Source: Medicago truncatula
Taxonomy: Eukaryota; Streptophyta; Magnoliopsida; Fabales; Fabaceae
Assembly: GCF_003473485.1 (NCBI RefSeq)
Contig: NC_053048.1
Span: 43,768,755 to 43,832,754 of the forward strand
Reading direction: 5' to 3'
Length of the DNA stretch: 64,000 nucleotides
Under the pieces are notes generated by a model. It worked only from the letters and a program-made list of their open reading frames with translations. It did not search any database and was not told the DNA's origin. Made by a program: the position numbers and the translations under genes. Positions 1-9,941 of the stretch are shown piece by piece (within the stretch, counting starts at the first letter, position 1; the number at the start of each line of letters is the position of its first letter).

Positions 1-382
1 GGGTTTAGGCAACATGCAATTAGTATGAACCTCAATTGAAATTGAACCATTCATTTTGCACAATCTCTGTCTTGCATGAGTTATAGAGTATTTGGCATAA
101 CAAGAGGAAATCAGTTTATACAAACCCATGATAAAAGAATATCTACAAAATTTCAATAGTTCCTTTTAGGATAGTATCTCTCTATAGAAGACTATAGAAG
201 CATAGTCTTACTATGAATCCTCAGAGCTAAAATAAGCCTCTTTTTTTGGAATAAGCATATGAAAGTTACAATAATAATAAGAAGCAACCATAACAAGCCT
301 TATATAATCAAACAAACCCTGACATGTGATAGCAGAGTTCCGGCAATTCCAAGGTCATGAAACTATTACCAAAAAACCTTGT
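1..382. other. 3' flank of the AT-hook gene
   Basis: This stretch should hold the 3' untranslated region of the minus-strand AT-hook gene. It is AT-rich with no open frame of note. I see no other gene or repeat in it. Confidence 0.5.
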
Positions 383-793
383 TCACTTGCAATCTACACC
401 AGCTTCAGCAGCACGGTGAGGCTTGCTTTTACGCCTGCTGCCATTTTGTCGGAATCCCGTAGACTTCACTGAATCACCAGGGCTAGACTTAGCTCGGACG
501 CCATTTTCCTCTTTCATTGGTTCTATCTTTTCTTTAACCTGTGAAGACCTCTTCCTTTTCCTTTTATTCACAGTGATCACCTGAGTTTTCAAATCACCAT
601 TAGAAACATTACCATTTACATTCTCCTCATCTTTCTCTATCTTTTCAGTTGCTTCAACTTCTTCGTTTTCATCCGTGACCGGCTTTAATGGTCTCCCTCT
701 TTTTCTGTGAGCTGGTACTTTATCATCTTCGTCGCTGACAAAATCCTCAACAATCGCAGATTGCTTCTTCCCCTTTCCTCGACCTCTACCCAT
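383..793 (-). CDS. Small basic AT-hook nuclear protein (136 aa)
   Basis: Single coding exon of 136 residues. The start is the ATG at 793-791; the open frame continues upstream only through an intron acceptor (CAACCAG just upstream), so earlier codons are not coding. The protein opens MGRGRGKGKK, has an AT-hook-like RKRGRPLK at residues 30-37, an acidic middle (about 41-57), a nuclear-localisation cluster KRKRKR at 77-82 and a basic tail RRKSKPHR. AT-hooks bind the minor groove of AT-rich DNA, so a chromatin-associated nuclear role is inferred; no enzymatic domain is visible. I recall conserved uncharacterised plant proteins with this opening but cannot name one with certainty. The mRNA appears to have a leader exon near 1.97-2.2 kb and an intron of about 1.1 kb before the coding exon. 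A tiny ATG-start ORF of four codons lies in that leader exon (2011-1997). Confidence 0.8.
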   Translation of the reverse strand: MGRGRGKGKKQSAIVEDFVSDEDDKVPAHRKRGRPLKPVTDENEEVEATEKIEKDEENVNGNVSNGDLKTQVITVNKRKRKRSSQVKEKIEPMKEENGVRAKSSPGDSVKSTGFRQNGSRRKSKPHRAAEAGVDCK

Positions 794-1867
794 AGTCAAA
801 GAACCTGGTTGACAGAAAGTCACTAAATATACCTACAAGAAATCTGCACAGAGAAAACAACAATACTTGAAAGTCCAAACAAATATCAAAAACTTAATGA
901 CAATGAAAAATGTCAAACTTAAACCATGAGGTTTAAAAGGTGGTTGTTAAAACTGCACATCGATTTTTGTGAGATGCTACATGCCAACCACTTTTCCACA
1001 CTTTCTCTCAGATCCATTAACTATTACTTGAATCAATTATAAACAGGTAGTATCAAGTATACCATGATAATTCCTCTTCAGTTTTTTACTATGTTAGAAT
1101 CAAATAAAGAGTACATGAGTTAAAATTCTGATTAAGGCCAACAGCAAGAACTTCTAAATATTGTTACACACGCTCAGGCTTTCAAATGTACAACATAACA
1201 AGAGTGCATGTTGGATTGACGGTGAATTTGATAGAATCACATGAACCACCATGATTTTGACAAGAGCTACACTCTAGAGCTTTAACAAAATCATGGTGCA
1301 GCCGTGATTTCGTCTAACTCACCATGATCCCGAACATGCACTCGGCTGTCAGTAATCAGAAGCAACACAACATGCACAAGCACAGTACTTGCATCTTACT
1401 ACTGCTCAAAATTCAAATTCTGAACAACCAATCAAAGGATCAAGTTATGTCCATTTTTTCACACAGCAAAAATCACAAACACATATAACAGTGAAAATTT
1501 TACATTTCAAATCATTCTCCATATCAACAAAAAAACCAAACCATATCACAGATCACCTAATCCTATAAACAAAACAAATGAAACCCTTTTCAATTTCTTG
1601 GCAATAGTTTAGAAAAACCCAAAATGTAAAAATACTAAATTTCATAGCAAAGAAACCATAGAAGCAGCTTATAAACACAGAAATTATGAACTTTTTCAAA
1701 ACGCATGTTCGATCTAGTACTATGCAAATGCAATAAGACTTCACCATCAAGACATCAACTCATCTGAATCTAAATAGTAAGAAAAATAAAACTATATAAA
1801 TAAAAATAAATCAATTCAGTTACCCTCTTCATTATAAGATACAAAAAACAGATTATGATAAACATAT

Positions 1868-1899
<32 letters not shown>

Positions 1900-2270
1900 G
1901 CAATAAAATTGAACATGTAATAATTGAAAGTGACGAAACAAGAGATGCAGAAGAGAAATGAAACTGACCCTGTTTGTTGAATCCACTTTTTGTATCTCAA
2001 AGACAACCCATTTTAGAAAATCAGATAAAAAAACTGGTTTTTTGTATGGTGAAAATTTTGATCTGATGATAGAGAGTGATAAAGGGATTTAGAAGGTTAA
2101 AAATTGAGTTTTTATGGTAAAATGAAGAACTAGGTTAGAGAGTTATAGAGAGAGCAGTAATGAGTGAGTAGTACTGCATTGGAGCGGAAGGAAGATGGAT
2201 GGAAACAATAGATACAAAATGGAAGATAGCTGGAGGAGGAGTTATTATTCTCTCTTTCTTATACATACAC
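794..2270 (-). promoter_or_regulatory. 5' leader, leader intron and promoter of the AT-hook gene
   Basis: On the minus strand a plausible donor (CAGG followed by GTCAGT, near 1970) and the acceptor at about 805 (CAACCAG before GTTCTTTGACTATGG) define a leader intron of roughly 1.1 kb. Short open frames inside it have no protein character and use non-ATG starts. A TATA-like TATGTATAAG lies near 2260-2270, followed by CT-rich sequence and GA-rich leader. The intron carries a foldback MITE (1202-1343) and an A-tract at about 1878-1899. Leader introns of this size in plants often raise expression; that is inference here. Confidence 0.5.
1202..1343. repeat. Foldback MITE inside the leader intron
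   Basis: The ends are perfect inverted copies: GAGTGCATGTT at 1202 and AACATGCACTC at 1343. The arms keep pairing inward (for example ACCATGATTTTG on the left against CAAAATCATGGT on the right), leaving a loop around a short AGAGCT/AGCT stem. No clear target-site duplication is seen, so the superfamily is open. Confidence 0.7.
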
Positions 2271-3699
2271 ACTCACACATACTACTCCAACAATTTGCTG
2301 TTGTAAAACTAGGTACTAAACTTCAACATATACTTATCTTTCATGTGTATAAAATAAAATATTATTTTAAATGATAAGTTGGATATTCATAGAGATATCG
2401 GATATGAGTAACATTTATGTGACATTAATCGATCACAATATTATAAGTGATTTTTTTTTTTTATCTCTCTCTGAGTTGTTCCATGAACATATTTTAATTG
2501 GTAGGGATATTTATTATGAGCTAATTTTCTAACCGCTATACCATCTTATAGGTTAATGAGAAGTGTGACAATACCAAAAGTGAATTTGTTCAAGTGATAG
2601 TAAACTTTAATTTTTTAAGCAAGTGTTTGATTGTTGATTCTTGTGTATGAATTTGATTGATACGAGAGAATTTATTTTGTGTACCACATAGATTCTTTGT
2701 CGGAGATTAATTGTTAAACAAAGAAGAGTCATTGTTAAACAATGGTGGAAATTTTAATAATATGAAATTTTAAAAACTTGATCTACTCTATATAAGAATG
2801 TTTGTTTTAATTGTTGATTGGTTTAATTATAACAGTTAATTTGTTAGGGAGAAGACAAATTTGTCAAGCGTAGAGATCGAATTTTGAATCTCTTTAAACA
2901 GCTCTTCAACTCACGCCAGTGTCTTACCTAACGAAAATCCTAGTGTCATAGATCCCCTATGTAGCTATGTAATGGTTTTATTATTCAATAAAAGAACATA
3001 GATATAGAAACAAATATTAATCATACAAAGTATCATAATTTTTTCAAATTTTTTAATAATTACGCATGATATATATCCCCACATGTGAGACTTATCTTGA
3101 GGCAGGAAGTTCTTCCATCCATTTTGCTTTTGTTTTATTTTCAATTTTAAAAATTGGATATATTTGTTAAAAGAAAGTTTGAAAATTGGTGTTTTTTGAA
3201 AATGTCATTTGTTTCCATCACAGTCAATCTTTATCAGTGCCTAAGGTTATATGGTAAAGTAATTATTTTTTGGAAGGTTATATGGTAAAGTTGCACTAGT
3301 ATAAATGGCCATTTATTGAACTAATTATAATTTAAATTTTAGTTTATTGTTTTTTTTTTACAAAAATTAATGATGGTGTTTTTCTTGAAGTTAAAAGCGC
3401 TTATATTTTCCCCTAAAAAATAAGAGCTTATATTTTTGTTAAAAAGAAAATGAACTTATATTAACCTCTAAAAGAAAAAAGAAGAAAAAAAAGCTTATAT
3501 TATAGCAAGTCAAAAGCATTACACTAGAGATTGTTCAGTAGAGAAGGGGTATGTTATTGAAAGTGACCAATCCTGAAGTACTAAGTCAAAAGGTATTACA
3601 AACTCGTAATAGAGAAGCTCACAATCCTGAACTAGAAGTTCTAATTCAGTAGGTCAATGAGACCATTAATACAAATAACAATATGGTCTTACTATCATA
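2271..3699. other. AT-rich intergenic spacer
   Basis: No gene, RNA or well-bounded repeat can be supported here. There are homopolymer T and A runs and a short direct repeat around 3507-3600 (AGTCAAAAG followed by ATTACA, twice), which may be old transposon debris. A palindromic AT-rich character is general and not specific. Confidence 0.4.
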
Positions 3700-4059
3700 T
3701 ACTCCCTCCGTTTCAAAATGAGTGTCGCTTTAGCAAAAAAAATTTGTTTCAAAATGAATGTCGTTTTCAACTTTCAATGTAAATTTGACTTGTTTTTTCC
3801 ATCTTTACCCTTCATTGAAATAATAAAATTAAGAAATAGAAACATGTGCTGCCGTCAATTGCTTTTTCCTTGTTACCTTGGAAAACGTGAAACACATATG
3901 GGAAGAGTGTCAAATGCCCATTTTACTTGGCTTATAATGATACATCTTTTATTGAAACTTGTGGCTACATACGGTAAACTTCATTGTTCTTTAAACTCAC
4001 AAATTATAAACTCACCCTTTATATATATTCTTAAGAATGAGAATGAGTATGTTTTATCA

Positions 4060-4572
4060 ATGGAAATGGAAATGAAGAGAGATGCAGTTGAAAGTAATAC
4101 TAATGATTCTGAGTTGCAAAGAGTTGGAAATGAAGATTCTTTAGGTTTTGAGAGAGCTGCAGAGGAAGAAGATGAAGACTATGAATGTGAAAGAGTAGAA
4201 GATTCTTTGATTGAGGAAGCAAATGAAGACAATGAACGTGAAATAGTAGAAGATTCTATGGATTTTGAAAGAGTTGCAGTGGAAGAAGATGAAGACTATG
4301 AGTGTGAAAGAGTAGAAGATTCTTTGATTGAGGAAGAAGATGAAGATGGAGACAATGAACGTGAAATAGTAGAAGATTCTATGGATTTTGAAAGAGTTGT
4401 TGAGGAAGAAGATGAAGACTATGAAGATTCTCTTGCAGAGGAAGAAGATGAAAATGATTTTGGACTGGATTTTGAGCTAGTTGTGGTGGAAGAATATGAA
4501 GGTTTACAAGAAGAAGAAAAAAGAGAAGTTGTGGAGGCCATGCTAAAAAATTACATTCCAATACTTTATTAA
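4060..4572 (+). CDS. Acidic tandem-repeat protein carried by the mariner element (170 aa)
   Basis: An open frame from the ATG at 4060 gives 170 residues; the frame is open back to the left terminal repeat, but a TATATATA about 4019-4027 makes 4060 the first ATG of a plausible transcript. The protein is dominated by Glu and Asp. It contains two full repeats and one partial repeat starting at nucleotides 4135, 4252 and 4375 (periods 117 and 123): each runs DS-x-x-FER, then EEEDEDYECERVEDSLIEE, then NEREIVE. The tail is EEEKREVVEAMLKNYIPILY. It lies opposite and downstream of the transposase, tail to tail. No known domain is recognised. It could be a real second protein of the element, a captured host fragment, or a chance frame preserved by an acidic GAA/GAT-rich repeat. 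Confidence 0.45.
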   Translation: MEMEMKRDAVESNTNDSELQRVGNEDSLGFERAAEEEDEDYECERVEDSLIEEANEDNEREIVEDSMDFERVAVEEDEDYECERVEDSLIEEEDEDGDNEREIVEDSMDFERVVEEEDEDYEDSLAEEEDENDFGLDFELVVVEEYEGLQEEEKREVVEAMLKNYIPILY

Positions 4573-4867
4573 AACATGATATAAATGGTGTTGTGTTTTT
4601 GTTTATCGTGAACTTTAATTTTATGTTGGTTTCTGTTGTTGGTAAGACATGTTTTATTTATATCAATGCTAGCAGCTTTTCTTTTCCTGTTATATGCAAA
4701 GCCAGCTTTCCTTTATTTATATCAATCTCGCATTTTCCTTATTTGAGTTGCAATGGAGTGGCCACTACATATCCATTATTCAAGTCAGGAATTAAAAAAA
4801 TGTGTAAAAGAAAATTACTCTAAATAAAGACAAACCATCATATAACATGTCCATTTAAACAAATAAG

Positions 4868-6780
4868 TTACATCAAATAATCAAGAACATCTTGAACCAA
4901 TGTTGGGTCACATTTCATTCGTCTCGGCAGCTTGCCTTGACGTTCCAGCATTTCTTTCTTCATGTGAGGAATACTATACTTGTTGGAACCTCTTGCTTTC
5001 ATGATTTCAATCATACACAATTGCAAACTTAAAAATATACGATTTGAGAGCACCACCGAATATTCTTCAAATGATTTCACAACCGCATTCACAAGCTCGT
5101 CAACAGATTTAGGTGCCTTCTTATGTTGTAAAGATTGAATAGCTCTGAAAAATCCAAGATCCAAAATATTTAAATCTGGAGAGTTTGCAGGCTGACACAT
5201 TAGTCGAATATCAAATCCATTTTGTGAAGCTGCTCTACAAAAATCTTCATCATCACAACTAATGTGAGTTCTTGCATTGTCTTGTTGAATAAATATTAGA
5301 CGACCTATATCCTCTCTTGGCCATATCTCCATTGTGTTAGGTAAGACTTGTTTAAGCATGAATTGCTTTATTATTTCTCTAGTAACCGAAGTCATTGGTT
5401 TGGTCTCTAGTGTTCCAGCAGCTCTATTTTTACTTGACCTCTTGGCTGGCTCTAGTGTGACAAAGGGAAATATACCAATTTTTCCAGAGAATACTTCATT
5501 TCTTTGTGCGTCGAACCTTGGGCGAGCTATTGCAGCTAAGAACATGACTTTTCCAATAAAATTTTTACTACTACAATTACGTTCTGGATCTTCTTCATCT
5601 GGTAGTAAGTAGTATTTCTCATTCTTTTTCGTCATATTAAACCATTTTTCATCAATATGAATGATGTTATACATTTCCGAGAAAATTGGATTATGAGGCA
5701 AGCTGGAACTTTCAAGCATTGATAAACAAAAGCGCAATCTCGCTCTTTTATGTTCTTCAGTTAGAGAAGGTTTTATAGCACTTGAATGTTTTTGTATGTC
5801 TCCCAACTTTACACGCCGATGTATTGTGGATGCAGTGACATCCAATGCACAAGAAAGATCTCTCATTGTTGTTCTTTTAGACAAAGGAATCTCACGCATA
5901 CGATCAACATCAAGTTGAATTCTTTTTCGGCCACAATTTTTTGTTAATTTATGGGATACATCAACATATGGACCATCATTTTTTCCTTGTTTCCAAATGC
6001 GTTGAATGGTACGAATGGAAACGGAAAATTGTGAAGTCGCCGCTCTTGTCTCACCTCTTTTTAATTTTCTTTCTGAACTCTTCTCCAAAAGAGCCTCAAA
6101 TATGGCTCTTCTTTCATCATTACGTAACTTTCTTTTTGTAGTAAGGCTTGTTGCTGCTTGTTCAATATTTTCATCATCACCTACAAAAAGAATATTACGT
6201 ACGTTGAATTAAAAAAATGGAGTAACTATAATCCTATAGAAAAATTAAATAAGAATTGTCATCAAAATATACCTGTGTCATATGATAAATTACTGATCGA
6301 TGATGAAATTTGTGGTGTAGAAATTGCTGAAATTTGATCAATGTCATATAATTCTAATAAAAATATAAAATGGTGTTAAAAAGTACTCCAATAAAGCATT
6401 GCTAAATACACTAAAAAGAACGTAGGATCAATGGAGATTCATTTAGAGTATTATATGTTCAATGGAGATTCATGAAAGCATTGCTAAATACTCTGTACAT
6501 AAACATGAAGAAAAAAAAATTAAAAGATAAAGATACAAATGAAGAAAAAAAAACACAAATGGAATCACTTAGAGATGTACATACTAGTATTTAAATTTGA
6601 TTGAGGCATTATTTCTTCTATTGGTGTATCATCCTCCATAAATATGTCATCATTTAAATCAAAAGGAAAAAGAGTTGATGAAGAAGTTTGAAGCATTGAA
6701 GTAGAAGTACTTTGATTGATGTTATCATCAAATTTTTCTATCGTAGGAGTAACATTCAAATCTATTTCTCTCATAGCCAT
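4868..6780 (-). CDS. Mariner-like transposase, three exons, 529 aa
   Basis: Exons on the minus strand are 6780-6585, 6353-6273 and 6180-4868; donors GTATGT and GTATAT and acceptors ATTAG and TTGTAG keep one frame of 530 codons including the stop. The start is the ATG at 6780. It cuts and pastes the surrounding element in the nucleus. The N-terminal part (about 95-230) holds a bipartite helix-turn-helix region (RTIQRIWKQ, then TASTIHRR) for binding the inverted ends. The catalytic acidic triad is visible: Asp269 in HIDEKWF, Asp393 in IQQDNART and Asp433 in NSPDLNILD, with 39 residues between the second and third, the DD39D signature of plant mariner-like elements. GKVMFLAAIARPRF between them is also typical. 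The first exon, acidic with an EIDLN opening, is the usual poorly conserved leader. No frameshift or premature stop was found. Confidence 0.92.
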
Positions 6781-7248
6781 TTTATGATATAGAATTGATG
6801 TGTTTAATACTCCTACTAAACTGGTCTATTTATAAAGATTAAGAATGAAAAGCATTTTGGCGCTGAACAGAAAAAATTGGCAAAATTAAATTTACAAGTT
6901 GGCGCGATTTTTGTGGACAAAACATTTTAAAGCATGGTTGGTGCAATTTTTTTGGACAGAAAATTTTAAAGCATGGTTGGCGCATATGTAATTTTTACTC
7001 TGAGTATTATGATCTCGTGGAGTACAAAGCTTGCCTTTCCATATATCCATGCTTAGTGCCTTTTCATACATCCACGTGAGACAAATTAGAAAAAGATGCA
7101 TTCAATATTGGAACATGTGCCTTTCTAATTGATTAAAAAATAGTAAGGCTATTTCAGTAAAATTGCTATGATATTTGACTAAATGATTGCATTCCTTAAT
7201 CTATGTGAAAATGGCTAAAACGACACTCATTTTAAAACGGAGAGAGTA

Positions 7249-8302
7249 TAATGATTGAATGTCAATCTTCTTATCATAAATAATCTTGTACCGCATTAGG
7301 AACAACACAAGGTTGGGCAGCATGCTGCTGTCTGCAACCTCAATGGGGTTAAAAGGTTTTTGTGCATAAGAGTTTGGATCTCTTAAAATCCTTGCAGGAT
7401 AGTACTTACTTGGAGAATCCAATAATTCACACCTAAATTGGTAGGAGCATGGCATGGAAATGCTGAAGTAGGGGATCCCAGAACAGAAACACACATACAT
7501 TCATAGTCAGATAAAATCTACTATTTTTCAACTAAATTTAAACGTGTTAGTGACTGGTGATAATAATGGTATTGAAACAAGTGTCATGAACTTAACAAAT
7601 TAACATAAAAATTAAATATTAATTATACGAAAAACACCAAGAAATACATTAAATAATTTTTTAATAATGCTTCTTAACCTCAACTCAATATAAAATCTAA
7701 AATTATAAACACAGCTTAGCAATTGGACCCGCCATAAAGCCGATGTCTGGTTGTAATGATGTCAGTTTAACAATCTCCAACTAGAGTCAAATATTTAATC
7801 ACCTGATAAAAGATCAATGTACAACTTAAACATCATTGTTTCTAACACTCATCATCTTATTAGATGAAACCCACATGAATATCATTATTTTACGTGGGAT
7901 TCAATTCAAAAGTATGTGATCCACATTAATTTTATCTGATAAAAAAATAAATGTTAAGAAAAAAGTGTTTCTAACCCTTCTCATATTAGACTCTACGGTT
8001 CTGTTAAAAAAAAATTAGACTCTAGAGTTGCTTAGAAAAGTTTACAGATTCGAAATTATGAAATTCATTGGGCAATTCAAGCGATCAACTTTTTTTTTTT
8101 TTTTTTTGAATAAGGGATCAACTTAATCTACATGTAGACTTTTAAAGTTAGGATATGAATGGTAGTTAGCTACAATTAAATTCGTTGCTTTAAAGTTTGC
8201 ATTTGATGATTCCAAAAAAAAGTTTTTGCCCCTAACAAGAAAGGCAGCAATTCCAAGTAATCTTGTGGAAGAATCCTAATTCAGTAATAGCTCCATGCCA
8301 CT
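7249..8302. other. Spacer between the mariner element and a Stowaway MITE
   Basis: AT-rich sequence with a T run near 8091-8107. A short open stretch on the minus strand (about 7500-7201) reads into the transposon end and has no recognisable domain. I see no supportable gene. Confidence 0.4.
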
Positions 8303-8304
8303 TA

Positions 8305-8585
8305 CTCCCTCCGTCCTAAATTGTATGTCATTTTAAAAAAAATATTTGTCCCAAATTATAAATCGCTTTACAATATCAATGAAAAATTAATGTTACTTTT
8401 CATATTATATTCTTAACTATTTATTACTCTATCTTCTTTCAATTCCTTCATTTATCTTTCCCATATCATTTATTGAGGATAATTTTGTAAAACAACTCAT
8501 AATATCTTTTTCCCACACAATATTAATTACATTTCTTAATACGTGTGAAATGCCCAAAACGTCATACAATTTGGGACGGAGGGAG
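8305..8585. mobile_element. Stowaway MITE, 281 bp
   Basis: Starts CTCCCTCCGTCCTAAATTGT and ends in the inverted equivalent (ACAATTTGGGACGGAGGGAG), flanked by TA on both sides (8303-8304, 8586-8587). The terminal CTCCCTCCGT is identical to the left end of the mariner-like element 1.1 kb away. It has no coding capacity, so it would depend on a transposase supplied in trans. Confidence 0.93.
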
Positions 8586-8587
8586 TA

Positions 8588-9941
8588 TTTTCTTAATTTT
8601 TGTTTTTTGAATTTATAGCAGACAAACTTTGGTTAAATTATTGTCATAAAATTGTTAGAATAGTAAATCTAGGGTGGCATTTACTAAAGTAGTACTAAAG
8701 TAAGAAGATAAACTCACAAGAACAAAAATGATAGATCAAAAAGTTCTGTCAATTGTGTATACGTTTCCGACAACAGATTAGTAATTATACTAAGCATGTA
8801 TATGATCAATTAATTAATTATGAAAGTTTGGAATAATTTCAGCTGGCTCCAACATAGAGACTGTAATGCAGTGTTGTGGGGAATAGGATTGGGACATAAA
8901 CGCCAGTGTTCTCAGTCACATAGTTAAGCCACAGGCTTAAATCAGTTTAATGTAATAATACTAGTGGATACGATACATACATCACCAGTACATAGAAGAT
9001 TAGATATTCTACTGGATGCAGTATGGAGTTCTCTGCAACATTTTGATATCACTGCAACCTCCACTTCTAAGTGTGATGGATAATATAAATCTCTGTCCAA
9101 TGTGTGGCTTCAGTAGTACATAATTACACAATTTCATTCCAAATTGCAAGTGTGAATCTTAATTGTTTGTATTCTCTCCAGTTGTGAGTTCTAGAAGCTG
9201 CAAATTTCAGCCTTAACACGATAAAATCAAACAACCCATTTTTTTAACTATTAAATTGAACTGAATTTAAAATATACTACCTCACTGTAAGGGTCTTTCG
9301 ATCATTTTCAACTGGCAAAATTTGAATCTAAAATGATTGCAGAGTTTAGTGCTACAGAGGATTTGTGTCTGTATTCTTTTAAAATCACATTGAGGAGAAA
9401 ATTGAGTCATGTTAATTTTGATAGCCTATAACCCAATGAACCTGGTTATATCGCTTGCAATAATTAAAACATACAGTTTCTCAAAACCAAAACCACTTGG
9501 ACAGTAATCTCCAATGTAACTAGGGTCAGAAGCACCTACATACAGTGAAGATCGCGTACCTACCCAGCATTCTTGAGTCACGTCAAAAATTTGCAATCAG
9601 CAATTACCTATGATGCTTGCTCATGAAAGCTGTTGTTCTTCAGCTGTCCCCGTTGGTTTCATATCAGCATAATGGTTGCTAGCTAGATGGTTTCAAACCA
9701 CGACGACTTTGCAATTTTTGTTATTGCAAGGAATCACGGTCAAGTGCATCTGAAGTAACTTCAATTACAGTCGAGTTGTGAGGGCAAGACATAAAAAACT
9801 TTGATATCACAATCCAAATCGCGGTCGCAGACCACTCTTTAAGTTAACTTGAGATGATTTGTTTCAAAATGCCAATTGCAGTTTAATTGGTAATTTTTTT
9901 TGCCAGATCAAACCATTATTATGCATTCCAGAACTGATTAT
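8588..9941 (-). other. 3' region of the mTERF gene and spacer
   Basis: The part nearest 9941 should be 3' untranslated sequence of the minus-strand mTERF gene. A donor-like AGCATCATAG/GTAATT lies near 9610 on the minus strand, so the 3' UTR may be spliced; this is speculative. Around 9690-9860 there are diverged inverted words (GATGGTTTCAAACCACG, AATCGCGGTCGCAG) resembling the ATGGTTTTAAATTGCGG repeat family seen at 52,251. No other gene is visible. Confidence 0.4.

Larger units (their letters stand above)
3702..7246 (-). mobile_element. Complete mariner-like element (Tc1/mariner, 3,545 bp)
   Basis: The ends are 33-bp inverted repeats, left 3702-3734 and right 7214-7246, agreeing at 30 of 33 positions and starting CTCCCTCCGT / CTCTCTCCGT. 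They are flanked by TA at 3700-3701 and 7247-7248, the target duplication expected of Tc1/mariner. A second TIR-like copy (GTTTCAAAATGAATGTCG, near 3747) follows the left end and may be an extra transposase-binding site. Inside are an apparently intact three-exon transposase on the minus strand and a convergent acidic-repeat ORF on the plus strand. The intact reading frame, matching ends and clean TA suggest a young, possibly still autonomous copy; activity cannot be judged from one sequence. Confidence 0.93.

Noticed and set aside
1770-2006. Hydrophobic 78-codon frame upstream of the AT-hook gene
   Set aside because: Non-ATG start, crosses the proposed leader-exon donor and an A/T homopolymer; intronic.
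3718-4059. N-terminal extension of the acidic ORF starting inside the left terminal repeat
   Set aside because: The frame is open but lies in the terminal repeat and AT-rich leader, upstream of the TATA-like site, with no protein character; the ATG at 4060 is preferred.
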